Of a DNA stretch of 64,000 bases, positions 56,701 through 64,000 are shown one piece after another (positions within the stretch are counted from its first letter, which is position 1; every line of letters begins with the position of its first letter). The position numbers and the translations under genes were made by a program. This DNA is from Apostichopus japonicus. Its lineage: Eukaryota > Echinodermata > Holothuroidea > Aspidochirotida > Stichopodidae. Location of the stretch: NCBI RefSeq assembly GCF_037975245.1, contig NC_092576.1, forward strand, positions 42,002,111-42,066,110, given 5' to 3'. The notes below the pieces were generated by a model. The model was not told where the DNA came from, searched no databases, and saw only the letters and a list, made by a program, of their open reading frames with translations.

Positions 56701-59700
56701 TTAAGCTGACGAAATTCAGATAAAAGTAAAATGCAATATCATAAATATTTATATTTGGTCTGTGATATTATATTTAGCACATACAATAACTAGTTCTGTA
56801 GTTTCATAATCTATGCTATTGCTTTATTCCCGTCATTCAGTGCATTAATTAATTTCTACAGCCACACTAGCGGAGATTAGACAACGTTCCTGCCGTGAGT
56901 GGCCCACTTAAAAGGAGTTTCCTTCCCGGGAGATACAGCACATCTCAGTACGTATGTTTATTAATCGTATAGGCCTATATCCTAATCAATCAATTCCCTA
57001 ATAATAAAGATGAAACCATCAGGCCGATTGCCGGCCCAGTTTAAAATAACAAAACCAGTTGGCCTACAAACGAAGCCGCCGTTATATAATATTATATGTT
57101 AATTTCATAGACTTCACTTTGAGTTAAACTTTCCCATCCAATATGTTTTTTTTTTCCAATTTTGATACCGTGTTCCTGTAATCTTTATATCTCCTACATT
57201 TGACCCACTGTAAGCCTACATCGGTAAGAATCATCCAGTCTTACTGCTACCAACATTACCCTATTTGTCTATTGATAAGATTCCAGTCCTAACCCTATAT
57301 AATTTATTTCAAATAAAGTTGGAAACAATAACTTAATCCCACCCCCCCCAAAAAAAAATAACGCTGCCTAGCCTAGGCCTAATATCTATTATTTCTAAGC
57401 TACTACTTTTCCGGGGAACAAGAATTTTATACTAGCCGTAGCTAACGGTTAAAGTCTAACATTATATTCCAACGACCAACAAGTTGATAGCGAAACATTT
57501 GACATCAAGACTGTTACCCGGACTATTGACACTGTCCGGTATATTATTACTAGTATCATGTAACGTGATAAAGACGTTCGCGTGTGAAATGTATTAGATT
57601 ACAAACTTGTTGTTTTTTCTTATTTTCCTTGAAAAGCTAACGTTATTTGTTATAACTATATTTTTGTTAACATATTTAAATCACGATTACTGGCCTGCTA
57701 ATACATATGTAACGGTCTCAAATCAAACAGAAACAACAAAGATTCATTACTTTGTTGAGCTCGACAAAAGCTAGTATTTGTTCGGCTATGTAGGTCAGAC
57801 GTTGTCTCACTTGAACACATTGAAAGAAGTTTACCGACAGATGACTAAATGTCTGTTGAGTACAGCGATTAAAAATACTTCTTGTGCCATCAAACAAGCT
57901 CATTTTGTAGATCTATCTTCTGGTTTATCATCTAACTGTTTCATGTAATTTCTACTCTGCTGACGTTTTCAAAATCTGTTTAACTTCTTTTGGCTCCTAA
58001 TTTCAAAAAGAACAAACGAAGCCTTAGTACTAGGACTAGCCTAGTAGCCTACTAAAGTCGGCTAAAACAGAGTCATTTCAAACAGACGAGGTTACAAAAA
58101 GAAGTAATAGGCCTACCCTTCAAATTCATCCAACGACCAATCCTATATAAAGAAGTCAAAATATATCAAACATATATATCAACATGCCTAGGCCTATAAT
58201 TGTTGACTTTAAATAAGCCTATAATTACCGTAAGTCAATATAATAACAGCAGCAAACCATACTCGGTGTAAGTCCATAAGCAGTCATGCAGTATAACGAT
58301 AAATATTTATGTGTACGTGTAACTAGTAACGGACTGAATCTCCACTGCACACATAGTGTACGTTCTTTTACGTGACCCGTCCTGCGGGAATCTCTAAGTA
58401 CGTCTACGTGCGCAGATGATCTACGTTCACTGTGCGGTTTCGTTTGAATTTTGAAAACAGGTGTTTTGTTGTTGTTTGAGTGTACTGGTGGAAGGAAGCT
58501 CCCGAATGTTATAAAATGATTAGGCTTTTGATATTCTTTTTTAATCGTTCCTTCAACTGTACCAAATTGCATGGAATTTTTGTAAAATCATTAAATTAGC
58601 CAATACTAGTTAGAAAAACTAATTAAATTTCCTTTTTAATCCAAAAATAAAGAAGGAATATGGCACTTTCGTAAACAGGCATATTCAAATATTGGAATAT
58701 ATCGACTGATCGTGCAAAATAGAGGGCGCACTTCCTAAACAAATGTTACAGGGGACGAGGGTGTTGAGTCAAGACTAGAGATATAGGAACGATTACCTTG
58801 ACGACAGATTTATATTTCCTTTCAGTCTGCAGGGTTCAACTCTTTTTCTAATTAATGATACTTTTAAAACGTTGGAGATAAATGATCGGTCCTATCGTGT
58901 TTGTTTCATTGTCTAACATACATTAAGGAAAGTGCCATCCCTTAGTTTAATGCTACTATTTTTTAGACAAATGATGACGTCACTTTGTCATATTAGTGTG
59001 GATGTTCTTTGTGTGTCGTTGGGTGTGTAACCAGTAGGACAGTGATGCTCTCGGCTGCGTATAACGGGAGATCTGATTACATTTGTGTTAATCAATACTT
59101 ACTCAGACACTGATATTGGTTAATAAATAACATTTAATCATCTCAGACAGATTTGTAGCCTTAGATCAAGTATAATATTCGTTGCTTATAATGGACACGT
59201 GGTACTGCAAAGTATCGTTATGATAATGGTTAGTGTTATATGTTTCCACTTAAAGTGACAACACGTTTAATTGATTAATAATCTAAATAATTTTAATGAT
59301 CTAATAAACTTGAATATTTCTATGGCTGTGTTAAATTATAAGTGACTTACGTTGTGACTTGATGCAATTTGAAGGAGCAATATCGTAGACATCTGGAGTT
59401 GTTTGCTGTCAGTGTCACTTAGAAACACAGTACTGGAACACAGATCTCGTAAACTGTTTTCACCCTTAGTCTGGAAAAGATATGGAAATGTGTTGAAATG
59501 AATAATATAGAACGAACTTCAAGTTATAATATTTTAAAATAACTCCCTTGAGTAACTCAATTTCACATAATATGTACGATAAATGAACGCTGTGAGGGGG
59601 AACTGATAATCCCGCCAATATTGTATGATTAAGTGAACTTAAATTAAATAAGCACTTTGACTTTTGACTTGTAGACTCTGCTCTATGATACCGATTTGAT

Positions 59701-62700
59701 TTTAAGCAAATGGGGTGGGGGGGGGGGAGTTGCAATTTCCTTTCTAGATAGGGGTCTATGTCTTTCCTTGAGAAAACTTTAGTTTAAGGGGATAATATTC
59801 AAACTGGTGCTAGCACCGCTCACGGAACTTAATTGAAATTAACGATTGTGTTTATATGACTCTTACTGGCACCACATAAGCTCTATACCCTCTGTTATTT
59901 ATTGAATTTTCAGAGTTGTAGGGGAGACATGGGCAGGGAGAGGGACAATTAATTATGTTAATAGTTATTTTGTGGTAGAGTCTGACTGGAGAGGTGTCCC
60001 CTTTTCCTTTCAGAAATGATGTTTTGGATACATTGCTTATAGATGTACACATTTGCTGTTATTTTTATCATTTTACAAGTCTGAATACGACTTCGTGTGA
60101 GTGTGGCATAACATACACTTGGAGAAGGTCGAGATGCTTGTTTCGATTCTCCTAGTGGCTACAGACGTATGTATGTCAAACATATAACCAAAAAAAAATA
60201 AGAATTCATAATAGTTTGTTTTATTAAAACAAAAATGATCATTGAAATTTCAATGATACTTAATCAAGGTAACATGTTCAACAAATATCGTTACATATTT
60301 GGAAGGGCTAACGGGAAGCAGATCAAACAGTGCTGAAGTTGGGGATTGGAAGGGATTAGTGGGCTTAGCTGCCCAACGCCTTTGCTGCCCTGCGCCTGCG
60401 AAGTAGCCATCCGCAGCCCGGCACCTGCGGATTGCCCGACGCCTGCGCATTGCCCAACAGCTGCGCTGCACGAAACCTGTGCAGTACCCAAGACCTATGC
60501 AGTGCCCGACCTCTGAGCTACGCGATTATTGGGCTGCTCCAGTCGTGGATGGTGTCCGCCCCTAGCGCGGCGGTGTGTTTTATGTGTACAGTTTATTAAA
60601 TAGTGTAAAAACGAGTTGAGAATTACATGTCTATTAAACCTTGCACTGTCAATGTCTGCTGTCCAGTTTTGAGTATTGTTTTGTACCATCCCCCTCTTCT
60701 TACCTTCCCCGGCACTTCGGTTGGTTCCGGGATAGGGAGTTCCCCACACCAGGACTTTGGCAGCGTTACCTATCTTAACCTACCACAGATATGCATTCGT
60801 TAGATTCCAATTTCTAGTGATTAATCCTTTCCCCGGTTCAGTATTTTGTTCACCTAATGTTAGCAACAGAAGGAGAAAGGGGGACGTAACGAAGAACGCC
60901 TTAGTATTGCTTCACCGCAGCGGACTGGAGGAGGGGAGGACTCGATTTGAGACAATGGCCTATGACCCCTCTCTGGCGCCGGGACTGGTATCCAGCATCA
61001 CATGTAAGAAACGGTGTGATTTTTTAACGTACCAATAATTTTCCCGTCCCCGTTTTATGTAAAAAAATATACAAAGGGGAGGGGAGCTTTTCGAATTATC
61101 ATAATTCATAGAAAATTTTGGTTATCATCCATAAAAAAAATCTTTCTTAATTATGCAGCTAGCATTGTTTAATATTCTAGTGGGTAGGAAAGTTTCCGAT
61201 TTTGACAAGCGTGCAATTGATGAAACTGTAAGCATGTGTACACGTCTTCAATGTGGTTACTTAATATGTCAGTTACTGCATTTTATGTTCCCGTGTCTTT
61301 CCAACAAGCATGCTTTTTGTAATAGAAATCAAATTCATTTAGTATATTATTGTGAATGTTTTATTTTGGCTATTTCCATGACAATCATATATTTCCCTGG
61401 TGAAATCCGCACAACTAACAATGTGTTATTGTACCGTCTGACAAGGTAGATAATTGGATGATCTGTTATGGATATATCAGGGTTTAAATATTTCTAGCTA
61501 AACTAATGAAAAACGTACTCTACGGACAGTATTGTATTAAAGAGAGTGGTAAACGACTTACTTCAAGTGTTGTGGCTTCCTTGGAGTTCGACACCCATTT
61601 ACCTCTGGAAGAATCTAAATGGAAACCATGTTCAGTCGGTGTCCATGAAACTGGAAAGAATGATTATATAACGATTTTGTTTATAGATCAAGCACGTTAA
61701 CAAACAAAATGGTATACATAATTACAAAGTAAATGTATCATCAAATGTTGATATTCTTCGTTGACTTTAATAGTATATTGATATAACCCGTTTGATTATT
61801 CCACAAAGGATCACAAATTGCTTTGACGAGTAACTCATTGAGTTGTTTCTATTTTCTCACCTTGAATATCACGTAACTTTGTAATAGGAGAAAGAGAACC
61901 GACGAGAAGAGACAGAGGTAACAAACAATCACTGAATCTGTAAAATAAAACGTGATTTGTGGGTGGTGAATGCGTTATATGATTGAGTCATTTTAATGTT
62001 ATCCACCATTTATAAAGTAACTATATTGTAAAGTTAGTGATGCATCCGTAATTAAGTATTATCGCGTTCCGAGCTTCTCTGCATAATTATTTATTAACTG
62101 TACTCGCCTGTTCTCAGAGAGAACGAATCAGTTTTTGCTTTAATGTCTCATTCTGGTGTTCACAATACACAATAAAAAAATACTACACATGAAGTACAAT
62201 TCCTTTAACTTGTTACTAAACAACAACAACAACAATATCACGTTACAGTATGTGTACAACAATCATCCAGCTAAACGTTGTACTCATGGACACAGTTCCA
62301 CAGTTTGCTGGTTAGTCATTTATCGTTCACTAAGTTAACGTAAATAGAAACATAACAGTAAGTGGTATACGATTACTTACGACAATTTCCGCAGCCGTTG
62401 GCATCGTTGCGCAAACGACAATAATCCTATGACTTGGTCCTGAGTAAATTCTTTTCCATTGTTCGTTTTTATTTGTATTTCCTCTAAGGTTGACGATACA
62501 GGCACACGTTTTCCATTTTCCAGGGTTATGTTATGTTGGTCCGCCGAGCTAAATGATTTTAGTCCCAAAATGGCAATCTTGAGGCAAACACGTTTTTGAA
62601 ATTATTAGACAATCTTGCGCAGTCAAGAGCAATATTTGTTAATATCGGTATTTGTTGTATTCATATAATTACAAACACAAAACACATCTTTATCTACATT

Positions 62701-63121
62701 TTTACAGACAAGATGTTTCATGCAATCCAAATTGACGATGTATCACATTACAAAACTTTAAACCGACGAAAAATATTGAAAAAGTTTGTGTGTGAGATAT
62801 TGTTCTCGATTATATGAAAGGGTATAAGGATAAAGCCCGTGATTTCCTTATTCGGAGTTGTATAATCACTACCAACCGTTATTATTAATATAATGTCCAA
62901 TTACAAACACTTCTCGTTGCATCAGTACTGGCTAACAAACTTTGAAATAGTATCATAAGTTGTCGAAGTATGGACTTAGTCTAGCACATGCAGCTTAATG
63001 TTTTCAATAATGTAATATAGATAAGCTGTATAGCATTTGTATCTGGCTAAATATTACAATTTACTCACGTCAGAAGTGAAAGATTCCTTTGAACCGAGGT
63101 CCAGTTTTCCAACGTTCAGAT
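41232..63121 (-). CDS. Gene 2: LRR-like receptor-type gene (paralogue of gene 1; both ends uncertain)
   Basis: Proposed minus-strand exons are 63121-63069, 62577-62381, 61937-61861, 61650-61562, 59470-59351, 56372-56164, 55449-55373, 54691-54636, 53813-53694, 52229-52021, 42487-42411 and 41302-41232. Every junction keeps the frame, and the order A-B-C-D repeats almost three times. The first exon needs a preceding phase 1 exon, and only a broken NACHT fragment is seen upstream. The last exon ends in phase 0, so at least one more exon lies below 41232; none was recognised. The 9.5 kb intron 52021-42487 contains LINE and repeat insertions. Whether the gene is functional cannot be decided from the window. 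Confidence 0.6.
42411..42487 (-). CDS. Cassette exon C (77 bp), probably gene 2 continued
   Basis: Acceptor GAATTAAG, donor AATG|GTAAAG, in phase 2 and out phase 1, exactly 77 bp like all other C exons. Product LQDCLLPSSIPVGPSLCTL then KSRGVN. It joins in frame to the B exon at 52021. Assignment to gene 2 is inferred from phase and strand; it could belong to a third, fragmentary paralogue. Confidence 0.6.
42795..43051. repeat. Foldback (long inverted repeat) element
   Basis: Two arms of about 125 bp pair around a short loop near 42920-42940. Left arm: ACTGTAAATCTTAAAAGTTTT ends inward at GTGTAATTCCAAC. The right arm is the imperfect complement, GTTGGGATTACAC outward to AAGATTTACGGT. A similar end sequence (CTTTAAGATTTACCGTAG) is at about 13801. 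No gene inside; probably a MITE. Confidence 0.7.
43052..45693. other. Long intron of gene 2, part 1
   Basis: AT-rich with several G/C homopolymers; no exon seen. Confidence 0.35.
44686..44722. repeat. Poly-T tract followed by poly-G
   Basis: Nearly 29 T's, then nine G's. Could be the A-tail of a minus-strand retroposon, but no body was recognised. Confidence 0.8.
45694..46966. mobile_element. Repeat element bounded by 23-26 bp direct repeats, with internal 165 bp tandem units
   Basis: AGAACAGTTG...TTTTCGGTTTA occurs at 45694-45716 and 46941-46966. The enclosed 1.2 kb starts with GGGTTACCCGGGTACCCG and ends near CGGGTACCCGGTTTCC, and carries tandem repeats in its left half. No coding capacity seen. 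Confidence 0.5.
45738..46350. repeat. Tandem repeat, about 165 bp unit, 3.5 copies
   Basis: CGATACTACCCGGTTCCTAA recurs at about 45762, 45927 and 46091, and TTAGTGTGGTGTTAGGCTAC follows each time. The third copy decays into a fourth partial one near 46320. A poly-A/poly-T run lies at the same place in each unit. Confidence 0.85.
47854..48168 (+). mobile_element. 3' end of a non-LTR retrotransposon (RT ORF C-terminus plus (TAC)n tail)
   Basis: An open frame ends with FEEAINLAQDRDTWRRLITE, a stop, and an eightfold TAC repeat at 48146-48169. The A..LAxDRxxWRxL ending is common in non-LTR retroelement ORF2 proteins. The left end abuts a poly-G tract at about 47839. It is the same family as 20978-27334 and holds the intact TTAA site at about 48055. 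Confidence 0.7.
48170..49189. other. Long intron of gene 2, part 2
   Basis: No exon or named element recognised; G-run near 48730. Confidence 0.35.
49190..49625 (-). pseudogene. CR1/L2-like LINE reverse transcriptase remnant
   Basis: Minus-strand frames, shifted several times, show TLPLLPKVLQKFV, FQAWTVYIYGIIRI (from FRPGxST), FIDLKKLL, YLSNRKQCVQISDF and CGLHRASILGP (from CGVPQGSILGP). The order is that of RT palm and fingers motifs. Many stops and shifts. It lies in the long intron of gene 2. Confidence 0.65.
49626..52020. other. Long intron of gene 2, part 3
   Basis: Contains a pair of near-identical 30 bp words near 50265 and 50310 (TGAATACAACTTCTTTTCAT), a G-rich stretch, and AT-rich sequence next to the exon at 52021. 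No exon C was found here, which is why exon 42411-42487 is proposed as the next one. Confidence 0.35.
51071..51150. repeat. G-rich tract with GT repeats
   Basis: Long G runs alternate with GTGTGTG; potential quadruplex-forming. Lies in the long intron of gene 2, within a generally G-rich stretch of about 50.7-52.9 kb. Confidence 0.7.
52021..52229 (-). CDS. Gene 2 exon B (209 bp)
   Basis: Acceptor TTTCTTCAG, donor CTGAG|GTAAGT, in phase 0 and out phase 2. Product contains RVGLTWSFSKIDEDGN, LPIITSIEIMLIQTEKGR and HEVNGILNYVQHSQRFKQL. The LxWSFS start and the EV.G.LNY motif mark it as a B exon. Confidence 0.7.
52230..53693 (-). other. Gene 2 intron between exons A and B
   Basis: G-rich in 52570-52930, AT-rich elsewhere; no exon seen. 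Confidence 0.45.
53694..53813 (-). CDS. Gene 2 exon A (120 bp)
   Basis: Acceptor TTCAATAG, donor GAC|GTAAGT, phase 0 on both sides. Product starts PDDVQTITEMCSGGLVIQRD and ends IELLVEASNHD. Same length and pattern as the A exons at 5319 and 59351, though it has no copy in the window's duplication. Confidence 0.65.
54636..54691 (-). CDS. Gene 2 exon D (56 bp)
   Basis: Strong acceptor ATTATTACAG, in phase 1, ends in phase 0 before GTTTGT. Product VISSSESRYLDLESGQWRK. Shorter than the other D exons (71 and 89 bp), but the YLDLxSGxW core is shared. This exon shows what copy 1 lost at position 355. Confidence 0.55.
55373..55449 (-). CDS. Gene 2 exon C (77 bp)
   Basis: Acceptor CTTTGAAG, donor AAAG|GTACGA. 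Product LDNCKLPSSINPDIIPQK then SRSRNIK. Confidence 0.65.
56164..56372 (-). CDS. Gene 2 exon B (209 bp)
   Basis: Acceptor TCTTCAG, donor CTACG|GTAAGG. Product begins IPISKLCLEWSFSGFDGK and contains EEEVIGLINYGIKSP. About ten residues differ from the copy 1 exon 1774-1982, with no indel. Confidence 0.75.
59351..59470 (-). CDS. Gene 2 exon A (120 bp)
   Basis: Acceptor TTTTCCAG, donor AAC|GTAAGT, phase 0 on both sides. Product TKGENSLRDLCSSTVFL ... LLLQIASSHN. Open in the expected frame only; both other frames have stops. Confidence 0.7.
61562..61650 (-). CDS. Gene 2 exon D (89 bp)
   Basis: Acceptor TTTCCAG, donor GAA|GTAAGT. Product VSWTPTEHGFHLDSSRGKW, then VSNSKEATTLE. A plus-strand open frame across this position is an antisense shadow of this conserved exon. 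Confidence 0.7.
61861..61937 (-). CDS. Gene 2 exon C (77 bp)
   Basis: Acceptor TTTTACAG, donor AAG|GTGAGA. Product FSDCLLPLSLLVGSLSPI and then TKLRDIQ; it completes the LRR-like unit begun by the preceding B exon. Confidence 0.7.
62381..62577 (-). CDS. Gene 2 exon B (197 bp)
   Basis: Acceptor GCCTCAAG, donor TTGTC|GTAAGT. Product starts IAILGLKSFSSADQHNITL and ends RCQRLRKLS. It has the same length and phase as its copy 1 counterpart, and differences are single substitutions. Confidence 0.7.
63069..63121 (-). CDS. Gene 2 exon: 53 bp linker
   Basis: Acceptor CCAACAG, donor GAC|GTGAGT, in phase 1 and out phase 0. Product LNVGKLDLGSKESFTSD. Intact copy of the gene 1 exon at 10193-10245. Confidence 0.6.
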
Positions 63122-63379
63122 CTGTTGGAGATACGTAATCCCAAAATTGACAAAAGATCGAAATAAATGAGAAGAAAGTTTTAAACGTTTCTGTTAGCAT
63201 AACGTATTAAAACTCTTCATGGTTTACCGGTTACTTCATTAACTCATATTGTCATATTAGTTTATTGTATGGATGTTTCAAATGTATCCTATCATAAGTC
63301 TCGCAGATATCAAGAAGTTGAGTCTTGAGAAATATATAGGCCTAGTTATTTTGTTTTGTCATTTTAGAGAACGTCCGCC

Positions 63380-64000
63380 TTAAGCTTAGACGGCGCTATA
63401 AGGCATGAATGCCTAAATTATCTTCCTCTCCATGGACAAATTTGTAAATATAACGGCCACGTGATTCCTCGTCACATCCGGTGAGACGAAGCATAACAGC
63501 TTTTGCGTCCAATTCATCAGGCGTGCATGAAGGTCTTGTTGAAATGCTGCTCGATGCCAACTTTTAGATATTTTCGATTTTGTTATTGGTATATAAACCT
63601 CGTTTGTTTTTCGGAAGAAGCAATTCTCGCTTGATACATTGAAGTCACCCCAGCCACACGTCTCAGTTGCAGTAATTTGAATACCGGCACATCGTTCAAT
63701 GGGGATGATTAGTCAGCAGCTGCTTTAAGAAAGAGCGTCGATTTACCGCGGCTTGGATCTGATGTGATTTACAGTGGCCTGGATCTTTTTTAATTGATCA
63801 CACTTGGCTTTAATATATCATGGAACGAAGTTAGCCGAAGGTTCCCATTTTTGTGTAACTCGATACCAACATCAACCAAAACGTTATCCAAATTATGTTA
63901 ATCCTCATTCCCATAAGGGATAAGGTATATTTTGCCAGACATGCTCTTGTACGTAGACTTTAAATCCTTGATAAATTGAACTATTTCATCTGAAACCCAG
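63380..64000 (-). pseudogene. NACHT NTPase domain remnant (NLR pseudogene fragment, cut by right edge)
   Basis: Reading minus, recognisable NACHT pieces appear in order: DNVLVDVGIELH and LTSFHDILKPS; the Walker A region DPSRGKSTL at about 63730-63760; SPLNDVPVFKLLQLRR; MYQA; then TRPSCTPDELDAKAVML and RLTGCDEESRGRYIYKFV. Several stop codons interrupt it (after AAAD and within YGNED*HN), and only about 30 residues separate MYQA from TRPSC. The Walker B segment is therefore deleted. Orientation matches gene 2 just downstream, so it may be the remains of that gene's NACHT module. It is not functional as it stands. Confidence 0.7.

Larger units (their letters stand above)
54339..63288. repeat. 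Segmental duplication, copy 2
   Basis: This is the partner of positions 1-10404. All exons in it keep the exact lengths of their copy 1 counterparts (53, 197, 77, 89, 120, 209, 77 and 56 bp). Right of about 63288 copy 2 turns into a NACHT remnant, whereas copy 1 goes on to a death-fold exon. Left of 54339 copy 2 continues with further exons of the same gene. Confidence 0.95.

Noticed and set aside
61506-61700. Plus-strand open frame of 64 residues, conserved near 8650-8843
   Set aside because: It is the antisense of the conserved minus-strand exon D, whose splice sites and phase fit gene 2.

Overview
This is a eukaryotic window of an invertebrate genome. It is AT-rich, has short exons with GT/AG splice sites, long introns, (TA)n microsatellites, long G/C homopolymers, many palindromic TAGGCCTA-type motifs and many transposon remnants. 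The immune-type gene families (death-fold domain, NACHT, an Ig-V-like exon and a leucine-rich-repeat-like exon cassette) resemble my recollection of expanded NLR-type families in echinoderms. A sea cucumber is the most likely source, but this is inference. No bacterial-style operon, CRISPR array, rRNA or convincing tRNA was seen.

Layout. Two paralogous genes lie head to tail on the minus strand. Gene 1 starts at 11446 with a Met exon, then a death-fold exon, then LRR-like exons down to about 300, and it runs off the left edge. Gene 2 occupies at least 63121 down to 41232. Positions 1-10404 and 54339-63288 are two copies of one segmental duplication; every exon of gene 1 from 10245 downward has a counterpart of identical length in gene 2. 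Both genes use a repeating four-exon cassette: A (120 bp, phase 0 to 0), B (197-209 bp, 0 to 2), C (77 bp, 2 to 1) and D (56-89 bp, 1 to 0). Gene 2 continues with further cassettes at 53813-52021 and, across a 9.5 kb transposon-filled intron, at 42487-41232. At the right edge (63380-64000) a broken NACHT fragment lies upstream of gene 2 where gene 1 has its death-fold exon.

The middle (about 19.7-31.1 kb) is a nested transposon block. A PIF/Harbinger-type element supplies a MADF-BESS gene (plus strand, exons at 20246, 30028 and 30665) and a decayed transposase (minus strand, 29197-29940). Its first intron holds a 491 bp hAT-like MITE (8 bp target duplication) and a 5'-truncated non-LTR retroposon (13 bp target duplication). 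The retroposon was itself split at a TTAA by a 6.2 kb DNA transposon (21094-27304) with inverted termini. That element carries two convergent genes: a P2X7 C-terminal-domain-like gene (plus) and a THAP-like gene (minus). Another copy of the retroposon at 47.85-48.17 kb serves as an in-window empty site. A probable Gypsy-type LTR (28538-29128) is also present.

The rest is intron or intergenic DNA: a broken Ig-V-like exon (15.7-16.0 kb), LINE remnants (47.9 and 49.2-49.6 kb), a foldback element (42.8-43.05 kb), a 1.2 kb repeat element with 165 bp tandem units (45.7-46.95 kb), minisatellites (19.7 and 39.1 kb) and microsatellites. All exon calls come from reading splice sites and frames by eye. 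Phase continuity and conservation between the two copies are the main support.
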